Notes: generated by a model not told the origin, from the sequence alone. A stretch of 64,000 bases of DNA from Raineyella sp034933565 (GCF_034933565.1 NZ_JAYFNG010000027.1:17996-81995); one strand, 5' to 3'; shown: positions 45,215 through 54,332, counted from the first letter of the stretch. Program-made: numbers and translations.

Positions 45215-46330
45215 CTAGGCGAGCGCCGGACCATGCCCCTCTCGAGGCGGCCATGGGGTGCCCGGGCGCTCCGACGGGCACGGGGGGAGGCCCTCCGAGG
45301 CGGTCCTCCGGGCGCCCGACGTGGGGACCGGTACGCCGGAAGCAGGGGCCGACACGCCGACGGCGGGGGCCGGCGCCTCGGAGGCCGGAGCAGGCCCCTC
45401 GGAGGCCGGAGCAGGCGAGCCCTGTCGGACCGACAGGGCCGAGCGCGGCGTGGCCCGCGGCTCGCCGGGGATCTCCCGCAGGTGGCCGCCGGCCTGCTGG
45501 GCCCGGCGCTCGGCGATCTCGATGATCTTCGCGGCGTTCTCCTCCAGCGCGACCGAGGTGGTGTTGACCACCACGGCGCCGAGCCGGCGCTCCATCGCGA
45601 CGATCTGGTCGACCTCGTCGTACACCCGGGCCAGGTCGGCGTACCCGTCCTTGCGGGAGCGCAGGCCGGTGCCCATGCCGAGCCGGCCGATCCGCTCGCG
45701 GCGGATCTCGACCAGCCGCTCGGGGTCCATCGTCAGCCCGACCAGGCGCCAGCGGTCGACCAGGGCGAGCTGGGGCGGCGGGTCGATGCCGAGCACCAGC
45801 GGGACGTTGGCGGTGCGGTAGCCGAGGTAGCCGAGGTACATCGACAGCGGGGTCTTGCCGCTGCGCGACGCGCCGAGCAGGACGATGTCGGCCTGACCGA
45901 GGGACTCCAGGTGCTGGCCGTCGTCCTGCTGGATGACGTACTGCATCGCCGAGATGCGGGTGAAGTAGTCAGCCTCGACCCCGACCGGACGCATCGGCAC
46001 CAGGTCGGCCTCGGTGCCGGTGATCTCCTCGATCGCGGCGAGGGTCGGGCCGAGCAGGTCGGAGTGCCGGATGCCCAGCCCGTCGCAGGCCCGGTTGACC
46101 AGGTCGCGCAGGTCCGGGTTCACCAGGGTGGTGATGACGATCCTGGCGGCCGTACGACCCTTGAGGCTCTCCACGACCGAGACGACGCTCTCGACGGAGC
46201 TGATCCGCGGGTGGCGGATGATCCGGAAGCGTCGGGACGGGAACTGGGCCTGCGCCGCGCGGGCAAGGCGAGCCGCCGTCTCCCCGGTGGAGTCGGCAAT
46301 GACATGGACCTCAAGGACTTCGCCCGCCAC
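45215..46330 (-). CDS. PPDK regulatory protein (kinase/pyrophosphorylase, DUF299)
   Basis: A 371-residue bifunctional regulator that phosphorylates the PPDK Thr with ADP and removes it with phosphate. VHVIADSTGETAARLARAAQAQF opens the protein, and the P-loop is GASRSGKTPLSMYLGYLGYRTA. The DUF299 block GLTMDPERLVEIRRERI is present. The family is usually 270-280 residues; here about 95 extra C-terminal residues form a Pro/Ala/Ser repeat tail. GTG 46330 lies 7 nt after TAATGT, giving a leaderless start; the longer frame to 46384 adds unlike residues. Upstream of ppdk in the same direction. Confidence 0.92.
   Translation of the reverse strand: MAGEVLEVHVIADSTGETAARLARAAQAQFPSRRFRIIRHPRISSVESVVSVVESLKGRTAARIVITTLVNPDLRDLVNRACDGLGIRHSDLLGPTLAAIEEITGTEADLVPMRPVGVEADYFTRISAMQYVIQQDDGQHLESLGQADIVLLGASRSGKTPLSMYLGYLGYRTANVPLVLGIDPPPQLALVDRWRLVGLTMDPERLVEIRRERIGRLGMGTGLRSRKDGYADLARVYDEVDQIVAMERRLGAVVVNTTSVALEENAAKIIEIAERRAQQAGGHLREIPGEPRATPRSALSVRQGSPAPASEGPAPASEAPAPAVGVSAPASGVPVPTSGARRTASEGLPPCPSERPGTPWPPREGHGPALA
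45305..45425 (-). repeat. repeats coding the low-complexity tail of the PPDK regulator
   Basis: Repeated GGAGGCCGGAGCAGGC/CCCTC units; two near-identical 24-bp copies at about 45375-45420. They encode Ala-Pro-Ala-Ser-Glu-type peptide repeats. Confidence 0.65.
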
Positions 46331-46337
46331 GATCAGC

Positions 46338-46343
46338 ACATTA
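46338..46343 (-). promoter_or_regulatory. -10 hexamer of the PSRP-ppdk operon
   Basis: TAATGT (minus strand), GCTGATC, GTG. Confidence 0.6.
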
Positions 46344-46506
46344 GCGCTCGCCCCCGAGCGACCTGCAGGGACTCCCGCCCTCACGAACGTCCTCCGAGCG
46401 CCCTCCCCATGTCCGCTCCGCCAGACCGGCCCCCGGGACCAGCCGCGCGTCCGGCACCCGCCGCACCATGTGGCTCCGACAGGTCGGGCTACCGCCCGCC
46501 CGGCAC

Positions 46507-46512
46507 TAGGCT
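46507..46512 (+). promoter_or_regulatory. -10 hexamer of leaderless methyltransferase
   Basis: TAGGCT, 6-nt spacer GGCCCC, GTG 46519. Confidence 0.6.
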
Positions 46513-46518
46513 GGCCCC

Positions 46519-47631
46519 GTGCACACCCCGGACGCCGTCGACGAGCTGATCCTCACCGAAGCGGCCACGGTCGACGGCTCCCCGACCGGCTCCCGGGCGA
46601 CCGGCACCCCAGCGACCGGCGCCACGAGTGGGGCCGATGCCCCGGTGCTCTGCCTCGACGCGCCCGCCCTCGCGGTGGCCCTGGCCGGGCAGGGACGTAC
46701 GGTCCTGCACCGGGCCGACCTGCTGGCCGACGAGCTCGACGTGGCGGCCGGTGCCACCGACGCCGGCGCGGCGGTCGCGCCCCGGGTGGTGGAGTCCTGG
46801 GACGACCCGGGGCTGGCCGACGTACGCCTCGTGCTGCTGCGCCTGCCGGCCAACCTGAACGCCCTCGACGAGCTGGTCGAGGCCGTCGCCGCGCACTGTC
46901 ACCCCGAGGTGCGGATCGTCGCCGGGGCCCGGGTGAAGCACATGACCCGCGGGATGAACGAGGTGCTCGCCGCGCACTTCGCCGAGGTCCGGGCCAGCCT
47001 CGGCGTCCGCAAGTGCCGGGTGCTGCACGCCGCCGCGCCGCTGCCCGCCGCCCGCACCGCCGCGGCGGCCTGGCCACGGTCGGCGGCACTGCCCGAGGCC
47101 GATCTGACGGTCGTGACGTACGGCGCCACCTTCGCCGGCAACCGGCTCGATCCGGGCACCCGGCTGCTGCTCGACCGGGTCGACGGCCTGCGGCCCGCCG
47201 CCGGCGCGGACCGGGCGGTCGACCTCGGCTGCGGCTCGGGGATCCTCGCAGCGGCCCTGGCCCGGCACGGCTGGCGGGTCACCGGCGTCGACACCTCCCG
47301 GGCGGCCGTCGCCGCCACCGCGGCCACCGCCGCGGCGAACGGTCTGACCGTCGCGGTCCGCCGCGCCGACGCCCTGGCCGACTGGCCCGCCGCGGACCTC
47401 GACCTGGTGGTGTGCAACCCGCCCTTCCACGTCGGGACCGCCAAGGACTCCACCCCGGCGTTCCGGATGATCCGGACCGCCGCGCGGGCGCTGCGGCCCG
47501 GCGGCGACCTGTGGTGCGTCTACAACGCCCACCTGCCCTACCTGCCGACGCTGCGCCGCGACGTCGGCCCCACCGAGATCGTCGCCCGCGACCGGAGCTA
47601 CCTCGTCACCCACAGCGTCCGGGCCCGGTGA
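46519..47631 (+). CDS. RsmC/RlmG-like rRNA guanine-N2 methyltransferase
   Basis: A 370-residue class I SAM methyltransferase. The second half has motif I DLGCGSGILAAALARHGWRVTGVD and the catalytic tetrad in VVCNPPFHVG, which is typical of RsmC/RlmG enzymes that make m2G in 16S or 23S rRNA. The first half (to about residue 170) is the degenerate N-terminal domain seen in that family. Which rRNA it modifies is not deducible. GTG 46519 is leaderless. It is divergent from the PPDK regulator. Confidence 0.88.
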   Translation: MHTPDAVDELILTEAATVDGSPTGSRATGTPATGATSGADAPVLCLDAPALAVALAGQGRTVLHRADLLADELDVAAGATDAGAAVAPRVVESWDDPGLADVRLVLLRLPANLNALDELVEAVAAHCHPEVRIVAGARVKHMTRGMNEVLAAHFAEVRASLGVRKCRVLHAAAPLPAARTAAAAWPRSAALPEADLTVVTYGATFAGNRLDPGTRLLLDRVDGLRPAAGADRAVDLGCGSGILAAALARHGWRVTGVDTSRAAVAATAATAAANGLTVAVRRADALADWPAADLDLVVCNPPFHVGTAKDSTPAFRMIRTAARALRPGGDLWCVYNAHLPYLPTLRRDVGPTEIVARDRSYLVTHSVRAR

Positions 47632-47683
47632 CCGACGACCCAGTGGCCGACAACCCACCCACATTTCTCCAGGCCTCATCGGG

Positions 47684-47689
47684 TTTAAT
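47684..47689 (+). promoter_or_regulatory. -10 hexamer of leaderless YwiC-like gene
   Basis: TTTAAT, 6-nt spacer GGCGGG, GTG 47696. Confidence 0.5.
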
Positions 47690-47695
47690 GGCGGG

Positions 47696-48535
47696 GTGAG
47701 CTCTCTCGTCACCCCCCGCACCCACACCCGCGCCCGCCGGCACGGGACCAGCGGCTGGGTGCCGAACCAGCACGGCGCCTGGGCGATGGTGACGGTCCCC
47801 TGGTTCCTCGGCACCTGGCAGCGCTTCCGGGACGGCGAGGGCGCTGCGTACGCCCTTGTCCTCGGGCTGTTCTGGCTGGTCGGCTACTTCGCCTTCCACG
47901 CCGCCTCGCAGTGGCTGAAGTCGCGCCGCCAGCAGCGCTACCTGCGCCCGCTGGTGACGTACGCGGCCGTGGCCGGCGTCCTCGGGCTGGTCACCTGGTG
48001 GCTGGCCGGGCCCGGCTTGATCGGCTGGGCGATCCCGTTCCTGCCGGTCCTCACGGTCGCCCTGGCCCTGGCGGCCCGACGGCACGAACGCGCACTGATC
48101 GGCGGGCTGCTGACCGTCGCCGCCGCCAGCCTGGTGGTGCTGGTCGCCCGGTTCGCCTCGCCGATGGCAGTGATCGACGGCTGGGGCAGCCCGCAGGTCG
48201 ACCGGGCGGTGGCCCTGGCCCTGGTCTGCTTCGCCTATTTCGGCGGCACCGTGTTCTTCGTGAAGTCGATGATCCGCGAGCGCGGCAACGGGGGCTTCCT
48301 GGCCCTCTCCGTCGGCTGGCACCTCGCCGCCACCGCCGTCGCGCTGGCCGGTGCGGCCCTCGGCGGGTACGCCGGCTGGGCCTGGTTCTTCGCCGTCACG
48401 GCCGTACGTTCCCTCGCGCTGCCGCTGGCCGGGCCGATGCGCCGCGACGGGCTCCGCCTGACGCCCAAGCAGCTCGGGCTGGCCGAGGCGGTCTTCAGCG
48501 TCGCCCTGGTCGCGCTGGCGATCGTGAGCGCCTGA
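47696..48535 (+). CDS. YwiC-like family membrane protein
   Basis: A 279-residue membrane protein with about nine helices. The opening VPNQHGAWAMVTVPWFLG is the hallmark of the YwiC-like family, which resembles UbiA-type folds without clear catalytic Asp motifs. Function unknown. Start GTG 47696 is 6 nt after TTTAAT. It lies 64 bp after the methyltransferase gene but has its own promoter. A hairpin follows. Confidence 0.85.
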   Translation: MSSLVTPRTHTRARRHGTSGWVPNQHGAWAMVTVPWFLGTWQRFRDGEGAAYALVLGLFWLVGYFAFHAASQWLKSRRQQRYLRPLVTYAAVAGVLGLVTWWLAGPGLIGWAIPFLPVLTVALALAARRHERALIGGLLTVAAASLVVLVARFASPMAVIDGWGSPQVDRAVALALVCFAYFGGTVFFVKSMIRERGNGGFLALSVGWHLAATAVALAGAALGGYAGWAWFFAVTAVRSLALPLAGPMRRDGLRLTPKQLGLAEAVFSVALVALAIVSA

Positions 48536-48550
48536 GCCGACCCCGCGACG

Positions 48551-48575
48551 GTCCGGGCGCACGACCAGCCCGGAC
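48551..48575 (+). terminator. terminator hairpin after the YwiC-like gene
   Basis: GTCCGGGC / GCCCGGAC exact 8-bp stem with a 9-nt loop, 15 nt after the stop. Confidence 0.5.
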
Positions 48576-48615
48576 ATCCGGGACACGCCGACTTTCCTCC
48601 CTCGGTGACCCCTGC

Positions 48616-48621
48616 TACTTT
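48616..48621 (+). promoter_or_regulatory. -10 candidate for the Mn-riboswitch transcript
   Basis: TACTTT with a weak TTTCCT 17 bp upstream; the predicted start near 48628 sits exactly at the aptamer edge. Confidence 0.45.
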
Positions 48622-48627
48622 CGAAGT

Positions 48628-48776
48628 GTTCGTGGGGGAGTATCCCGACACATCAGACGTCAGCACGTCGCGGTCGTACGGCCGGGGCCGGATGGTGTGG
48701 TCGACCGCAGGCAAGCACCTGGCGGCTCGGCGGAGAGACTCGCGAGACCGACATCCGTCGTCTCCGAAAGGACCCC
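48628..48776 (+). ncRNA. yybP-ykoY (manganese) riboswitch candidate
   Basis: GGGGAGTA at 48635-48642 matches the conserved first loop of this aptamer. GAGAGACTCGCGAGACC (about 48733-48749) matches the second ligand loop, whose conserved end is GAGACC. The element lies upstream of a TerC-family gene, a classic Mn-riboswitch target. The aptamer is followed not by terC but by a short frame that copies the first residues of terC (see 48779). Confidence 0.6.
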
Positions 48777-48778
48777 TC

Positions 48779-49174
48779 ATGGAGGTCTCCTCGCTCATCC
48801 GGGCACTCCCGTCCGCGTCGTCGGTGTCGTGCCGGCCACCACCGGGGAGGCCCACCGCGCGTCGATCCGACCGCCCGCCGAAGCGGATGCCTCGCCCACC
48901 CCGAGCGGACGCCGGCCCATCCCCGATGACCCCAGGGGCGAGTTGCTCGACAGGCGCACCCCCTCGGTCCGCACGGCCCGTCACCCAGCTCGACCCCACG
49001 CCCCCCGCAGGCACGACCCATCAACCCGCCCACCCCGGGCCCACCAGCCACCGGACCGCTCCGGTTCTCGACACCGGTCGGACACGCGTGATTGGTAGGA
49101 TCCCAGGGTTCCGCCCGGCGAGCGCTCGCCCGGACGGCGGGACCGGCGGTCGATGGTCGTGGGCCCGGCTGTGA
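48779..49174 (+). pseudogene. terC start duplicate: short frame of uncertain status
   Basis: An open frame of 131 residues begins MEVSSLIRALP, close to the true TerC start MEVSGLTWALT. The DNA around both starts also matches (CCGAAAGGACC, then ATGGAGGT(C/T)TCC). After about 10 codons similarity ends; the rest is Pro/Arg/Thr-rich, lacks hydrophobic helices, and resembles non-coding DNA. It is either a leader peptide or the remnant of a duplicated or interrupted terC start. No known family is recognised. Confidence 0.45.
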
Positions 49175-49207
49175 AAGCCCGCCCACCCTTCCCGAAAGGA
49201 CCATTGC

Positions 49208-50419
49208 ATGGAGGTTTCCGGCCTCACCTGGGCACTCACCACCCTCTTCGTGGTGGGGATGCTGTTGTTCGACTTCCTCTTCCATGCACGCCGACCGCAC
49301 ACCCCGAGCATCCGCGAGTCGGCGCTCTGGTCCGCCCTCTACGTGTCGATCGCCCTCGCGTTCGGCCTCTTCGTCCTGGCCAACTGGGGCGGGCACTACG
49401 CCACCCAGTACTACGCCGGCTACATCACCGAGCTGTCGCTGAGCGTCGACAACCTCTTCGTCTTCCTGATCATCATGGCGTCGTTCAAGGTGCCACGACA
49501 GTCCCAGCAGGAGGTCCTGCTCTTCGGCATCGTGGTGTCACTGATCTTCCGGTCGGCACTGATCTTCGTCGGCGCCGCGGCGATCAACGCGTTCTCCTGG
49601 GTCTTCTACATCTTCGGGCTGATCCTGCTGGTCACCGCCGGCTCCACCCTCAAGGAGGCGATCGGCTCGGACGAGGAGGATGAGTCGGAGAACTTCTTCA
49701 TCCGCCTCGTCCGCCGCCTCTTCCACACCTCCGACACGTACGACGGCAACAAGCTGTTCACCGAGGTCGACGGGAAGCGCGCGCTCACCCCGATGCTGCT
49801 GGTGATGATCGCCATCGGCGGCACCGACGTGCTCTTCGCCCTCGACTCCATCCCGGCGATCTTCGGCCTCACCCAGGAGGTCTTCCTGGTCTTCACGGCG
49901 GTCGTCTTCTCCCTGATGGGGCTCAAGCAGCTGTTCTTCCTCATCGACGGGCTGCTCGACCGGCTGATCTACCTGTCGTACGGGCTGGCGGCGATCCTCG
50001 GCTTCATCGCGGTGAAACTGGTCCTGCACGCCCTGCACCAGAACAACCTGCCGTTCATCAACGACGGCGAGCCCGTCACGGTCGTCGAGATCACCACCCA
50101 GATGTCATTGGTCTTCATCATCGGGGTGCTGGCCGTCACCGTCGCCTTCTCACTGCTCAGCCCGCGGGGCCGCGCCATGGCGATCATCCGCGCCACCGAG
50201 GACCTGGCCGAGAAGTACCTCGCCCTGCCTCCCGAGGCATCGGCCGAGGAACGGACCCGGATCAACAACCAGCTCGCCGCCAAGCTCAGCAAGATGCCGC
50301 AGATCCCCGACCAGCTGAAGTCCGAGCTGATCGAGAACGAGCAGCACTACCGCGACCTGCTGCGCCGGGCACACGGCCGCCACGAGAAGTTCCTGGCCCG
50401 GGCGGCCGAGGAGGACTGA
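49208..50419 (+). CDS. TerC family membrane protein (likely Mn export)
   Basis: A 403-residue TerC/Alx-type protein with seven or more helices. Family signature LSLSVDNLFVFLIIMASFKVP with the paired Asp, and VMIAIGGTDVLFALDSIPAIFGLT with the second DSIPA motif, are intact. Some members export manganese to load secreted metalloproteins and are controlled by Mn riboswitches. A charged loop (GSDEEDESENFF) lies near residue 155; the C-terminus is a long charged cytoplasmic tail. ATG 49208 is preceded by AGGA in CGAAAGGACCATTGC. Confidence 0.92.
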   Translation: MEVSGLTWALTTLFVVGMLLFDFLFHARRPHTPSIRESALWSALYVSIALAFGLFVLANWGGHYATQYYAGYITELSLSVDNLFVFLIIMASFKVPRQSQQEVLLFGIVVSLIFRSALIFVGAAAINAFSWVFYIFGLILLVTAGSTLKEAIGSDEEDESENFFIRLVRRLFHTSDTYDGNKLFTEVDGKRALTPMLLVMIAIGGTDVLFALDSIPAIFGLTQEVFLVFTAVVFSLMGLKQLFFLIDGLLDRLIYLSYGLAAILGFIAVKLVLHALHQNNLPFINDGEPVTVVEITTQMSLVFIIGVLAVTVAFSLLSPRGRAMAIIRATEDLAEKYLALPPEASAEERTRINNQLAAKLSKMPQIPDQLKSELIENEQHYRDLLRRAHGRHEKFLARAAEED

Positions 50420-50736
50420 CCCCGTCCGGCCTTGTCAGACACGCCTGACCGGCCACGTCATCAGACCGCCCGCTCATCAGGCAGGCCTGTCCGGCCACCT
50501 CACCGGGCCGCAGGGTCAGACCATCGGGCCCCGCGGTCCACTCCACGGCACACTGCGGGGCCGGGCGAGGGCCCGGCCACCGTACGTGGCCCCGGCGAGC
50601 GGGCATGTCCTGTTCCGGCACGAGGAACCGTGTGGCACAGGACACATCCGCATCGTTTTGTCCGCCCCAAGCAGTCAGGCAGGATACCGACCAGTAAGTT
50701 TGGACTGCAAAGCCGCGCCTGACTTGGAGGACATTC
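50420..50736. other. intergenic, promoter of CoA-transferase
   Basis: No gene is seen in 317 bp. The left part has degenerate CAGGCCTG/CATCAG repeats. Near 50657 TTGTCC lies about 17-19 bp before an AGGATA/GATACC element, a plausible promoter for the CoA-transferase with a leader of about 55 nt. Confidence 0.4.
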
Positions 50737-52245
50737 ATGGGCAATCGGATCCACAACGCCGCGTACCAGAGCAAGGTGATGAGCGCTGAGGACGCCGCCG
50801 CGCTGGTCAATGACGGAGACATGATCGGGGTCTCCGGCTTCACCGGCTCCGGCTACCCGAAGGCGGTGCCGATCGCTCTTGCCGCCCGCGCCAAGGCGCT
50901 GCACGCCGCGGGCAAGCCGTTCCGGGTCAGCCTCGGCACCGGCGCCTCGACCGCTCCCGAGCTGGACGGCGAGCTGGCCGACGCCAGCGCGGTGAACTTC
51001 CGGACGCCGTACCAGTCCGATCCGGAGACCCGCAAGAAGATCAACACCGGTGAGATCCAGTACTCGGATGTCCACCTCTCGCACATCGCGCCGCAGTTCC
51101 GCAACGGGTTCCACGGCAAGATGCACCTCGCCATCATCGAGCTGAGCGCCATCAAGGCCGACGGCTCGCTCGTCCCGTCCTCCTCGATCGGCAACAACCA
51201 GGCCTGGCTCGATCTGGCCGACAAGGTCATCCTCGAGGTGAACTCCTGGCAGTCCGAGGACCTCGAGGGCATGCACGACATCATGAGCGGCCTGCACCAG
51301 GTCCCGCTCGACTTCGCCATCCCGATCTACCACCCCGGTGACCGGATCGGCGGCAAGTACCTGACCGTCGACCCGGCCAAGGTGATCGCGGTCGTCGAGA
51401 ACGACACCCCGGACCGCAACTCGCCGTTCAAGCCGCTCGACGACGTCTCCAAGTCGATCGCCGGCCACCTGCTCGACTTCCTGGATCTCGAGGCGAAGGC
51501 CGGGCGCCTGCCCAACCCGATGCCAGCGATGCAGTCCGGCGTCGGCAACGTCGCCAACGCGGTCCTCGCCGGCCTGCTGCACGGCCAGTTCGAGAACCTG
51601 ACCTCCTACACCGAGGTGATCCAGGACGGCATGGTCGACCTGATCGACGCCGGCAAGCTCGAGGTCGCCTCGGCCACCGCGTTCTCGCTGTCGCCGGAGT
51701 ACGCGGCGAAGATGAACGACAACGCCAAGTTCTACCGCGAGAAGATCATCCTGCGTAACCAGGAGATCTCGAACAACCCCGAGGTCATCCGCCGACTCGG
51801 CGTCATCGCCATGAACGGCATGATCGAGGCCGACATGTACGGCAACGTGAACTCGACCCACATCATGGGCTCGCGGATGCAGAACGGCATCGGCGGCTCG
51901 GGCGACTTCGCCCGCAACGCCGGCCTGACCGTCTTCGTCAGCCCGTCGACCGCCAAGGGGGGCGCCATCTCGGCGATTGTCCCGATGGTGTCGCACGTCG
52001 ACCACACCGAGCACGACACCGACCTGGTCATCACCGAGTACGGCGTCGCCGACCTGCGCGGCAAGTCGCCGCGTCAGCGCGTCCCCGAGATGATCAAGGT
52101 GGCCCACCCGGACTACCGTCCGATGCTCCAGGACTACTACGACGTCGCGGTCAAGGTCGCCAACGGCCAGCACACCCCGCACGACCTGTCGCAGGCGCTC
52201 TCCTGGCACCAGCGGATGCTGTCCACCGGCACGATGAAGGCCTGA
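50737..52245 (+). CDS. acetyl-CoA hydrolase/transferase family (succinate/propionate CoA-transferase)
   Basis: A 502-residue CoA-transferase of the family of AarC, Cat1 and propionyl-CoA:succinate CoA-transferase. GDMIGVSGFTGSGYPKAVP opens the first Rossmann half, the catalytic Glu is in SYTEVIQDGMVDLI, and GSRMQNGIGGSGDFARNAGL and EYGVADLRGKSPRQR close the second. It swaps CoA between succinate and an acyl group. In a propionic-acid bacterium this would drive the Wood-Werkman cycle; acetate is the alternative. Ribosome site TTGGAGG. Monocistronic with a terminator. Confidence 0.95.
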   Translation: MGNRIHNAAYQSKVMSAEDAAALVNDGDMIGVSGFTGSGYPKAVPIALAARAKALHAAGKPFRVSLGTGASTAPELDGELADASAVNFRTPYQSDPETRKKINTGEIQYSDVHLSHIAPQFRNGFHGKMHLAIIELSAIKADGSLVPSSSIGNNQAWLDLADKVILEVNSWQSEDLEGMHDIMSGLHQVPLDFAIPIYHPGDRIGGKYLTVDPAKVIAVVENDTPDRNSPFKPLDDVSKSIAGHLLDFLDLEAKAGRLPNPMPAMQSGVGNVANAVLAGLLHGQFENLTSYTEVIQDGMVDLIDAGKLEVASATAFSLSPEYAAKMNDNAKFYREKIILRNQEISNNPEVIRRLGVIAMNGMIEADMYGNVNSTHIMGSRMQNGIGGSGDFARNAGLTVFVSPSTAKGGAISAIVPMVSHVDHTEHDTDLVITEYGVADLRGKSPRQRVPEMIKVAHPDYRPMLQDYYDVAVKVANGQHTPHDLSQALSWHQRMLSTGTMKA

Positions 52246-52298
52246 ACCACCAGCACGACCACCCGTTGACGGCCGTACGGCCGCCGACGACCGCCAGG

Positions 52299-52325
52299 GG
52301 CGGGATCCGGACGCCGGGTCCCGCC
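52299..52325 (+). terminator. CoA-transferase terminator hairpin
   Basis: Stem GGCGGGATCCGG with its complement (one G-U) and a 3-nt loop, 53 nt after the stop. Confidence 0.65.
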
Positions 52326-52347
52326 TCTGCGGCGTCCACCGACGGAC

Positions 52348-52353
52348 TAGGCT
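52348..52353 (+). promoter_or_regulatory. -10 hexamer upstream of the FGGY kinase
   Basis: TAGGCT without an adjacent start codon, so this is a leadered promoter with an untranslated region of about 200 nt before ATG 52562. Confidence 0.4.
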
Positions 52354-52561
52354 GTCGGACGAGCGGCCCCGGGGGGACGGGCTCGCCAGGACGCGCCCCG
52401 GGCGGGCCCGGGTCGTACGCCCCGTACGACGCCGATCCGCACACCACGGCGCCGACGGTCCTTGCGGACCGGACGCACCGGCGCGGATCTCGACAGACAG
52501 GACGACCACGACCGCTTGGCCCGTGTCGGGGACGCGGGCCGCACGATCCCCCGGAGGCAGG

Positions 52562-54058
52562 ATGGCCAGGAGCATCTTCCAGATCGAGCTCAGCAGGGCC
52601 GTCGACCCTCTCGTCCTGGCCGTGGACATCGGGTCCACCGCGAGTCGTGGCTCGGTCTACGACGCGCACGGCCGACCGGCCGGGCAGCGGGTCAAGGTGG
52701 CGCACTCCTTCACCAGCCGCCCCGACGGGACCTGCATCATCGACCCCGACCAGGTGCTGGCCGAGGTGATCGAGATCATCGACAGCCTCGCCACCAAGGA
52801 CCTCAAGGGCCGGATCAAGGGCGTGGCACTGGACAGCTTCGCCTCGTCGCTGATCGGGATCGACCGGCAGGGCCTCGCGCTGACCCCCTGCATCACCTAC
52901 GCCGACGCCCGGTCGGCCCAGCAGGTCGATGAACTGCGCCGGCTGGTCGACGAGGACGCGATCCATGAGCGTACGGGCGTACGGCTGCACTCCTCCTACC
53001 TGCCGGCCCGGCTGCGCTGGCTCTCCGCCTCCGACCCGCGCACGTTCGACAAGGTCGACCGTTGGGTGACGCTCGGTGAGTACCTGCACCTCCACCTGCT
53101 CGGCCGCACGGCGGTCGCGACCTCGGCGGCGTCGTGGAGCGGGCTGCTCGACCGGCGCACCGGCCAGTGGGACCCGGAGATGCTCGCGCTGTGCGGGATC
53201 ACCCCCCGGCACCTGTCCACCGTCCGCGACCCCGACCAGCCGCTGGAGGCCGCCGACAACCGGCTGGACGCCCGCTGGCCGGCCCTGAAGGGCGCGTTGT
53301 GGTTCCCCGCGATCGCCGACGGGCTGGGGGCCAGCATCGGCGCCGGGGCGACCGACAACCGGACCATCGGCGCCTCCGCCGCCACCTCGGGCGCGCTGCG
53401 GGTGATGGTTTCCGGCCCGCTGGACCAGGTGCCGACCGGGCTGTGGTGCTACCGGGTCGACCGGCGCCGCTCGTTGCTCGGCGGCGCCGTCAATGATGTC
53501 GGTCGCGCCCTCAGCTGGGCCACCAACACCCTCGCCCTGCCCCCCGAGCCGCTGCTCGGCCGGGCCCTGCTCGCCGAACCGTCCGAGGCGACGCCGCTGG
53601 TGCTGCCGTTCTTCACCGGCGAGCGCTCCACCGGCTGGGCCTCGCACGCCACCGCGCTGATGGCCGGCGTGCACGCGACCACCACCCCGGTCCAGCTCTA
53701 CCGCGGCGTGGTCGAGGGGATCGGCCTGACGTACCGCCGGATCGCGGTCCAGCTCGTCACCCACGCCCCCGGCGCGGTCCGTGTCCTCGCCCAGGGTCGG
53801 GTCACCCAGGACCGGCCCGAACTGCTGCAGATCCTCGCCGACGTGATGGGCCGCCCGGTCGCCCCGGTGACGATCAAGCGGGCGACGCTGCACGGCTCGG
53901 CGCTGCTGGCGCTGGAGATGCTGGCGCCGGGCCTGGAGCGTACGCCCCCCGACATGGGCACGATCGCCGAGCCGCACCGGGACCGGGCGGCGTACTACGC
54001 GGAGCGGATGGCCCGCTTCTCCGAGCTGTACGACAAGGTGATTGCCGAACGCTGGTAG
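52562..54058 (+). CDS. FGGY carbohydrate kinase (gluconokinase-like)
   Basis: A 498-residue ATP-dependent sugar kinase. LAVDIGSTASRGSVYDAHGRPAG is the phosphate-1 motif near residue 20; ITYADARSAQQ and the catalytic Asp region are in the middle (GAGATDNRTIGASAATSGALR); VLAQGRVTQDRPELLQILADVMGRPV is the adenosine motif near the C-terminus. Gluconate, xylulose and glycerol are common FGGY substrates; gluconate-like is most likely by general pattern, but not certain. Ribosome site CGGAGG precedes ATG 52562. It runs with the CoA-transferase and enoyl-CoA hydratase but separately from each. Confidence 0.88.
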   Translation: MARSIFQIELSRAVDPLVLAVDIGSTASRGSVYDAHGRPAGQRVKVAHSFTSRPDGTCIIDPDQVLAEVIEIIDSLATKDLKGRIKGVALDSFASSLIGIDRQGLALTPCITYADARSAQQVDELRRLVDEDAIHERTGVRLHSSYLPARLRWLSASDPRTFDKVDRWVTLGEYLHLHLLGRTAVATSAASWSGLLDRRTGQWDPEMLALCGITPRHLSTVRDPDQPLEAADNRLDARWPALKGALWFPAIADGLGASIGAGATDNRTIGASAATSGALRVMVSGPLDQVPTGLWCYRVDRRRSLLGGAVNDVGRALSWATNTLALPPEPLLGRALLAEPSEATPLVLPFFTGERSTGWASHATALMAGVHATTTPVQLYRGVVEGIGLTYRRIAVQLVTHAPGAVRVLAQGRVTQDRPELLQILADVMGRPVAPVTIKRATLHGSALLALEMLAPGLERTPPDMGTIAEPHRDRAAYYAERMARFSELYDKVIAERW

Positions 54059-54134
54059 GCGCGCGACGGGGCGAGCCCTTCCGGGGCTCGGACACTCTGC
54101 GCCGGACATCCTCGGGCGCCGGACATCCCGGCAA

Positions 54135-54258
54135 GCTGGACATCCCCGGGCGCCGGGCGTCCCCGGGCGCCGGACATCCCCCGCGGCGTCTCCGCCCTGC
54201 GCGATCAGGGAGGCTGGACATCCCCGGGCGCCGGGCGTCCCCGGGAGCCGGACATCCC
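54135..54258. repeat. two 46-bp direct repeats (CTGGACATCCCCGGGCG type)
   Basis: Copies at about 54135-54181 and 54213-54258 are almost identical. Shorter GGACATCC(T/C) units flank them from 54104. They fill the non-coding gap between the kinase and the hydratase. Confidence 0.8.
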
Positions 54259-54332
54259 CGTCCCCGGGAACGGCTGTGCCGTGCAGCAGTGCGTCCGGGT
54301 CCGGTGCCCGGGCCCCGGACCCCGCGGCGGAG

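Noticed and set aside
49080..49207. second Mn aptamer directly before terC
   Set aside because: The GGGGAGTA loop is absent; only the short ribosome-site context is shared.
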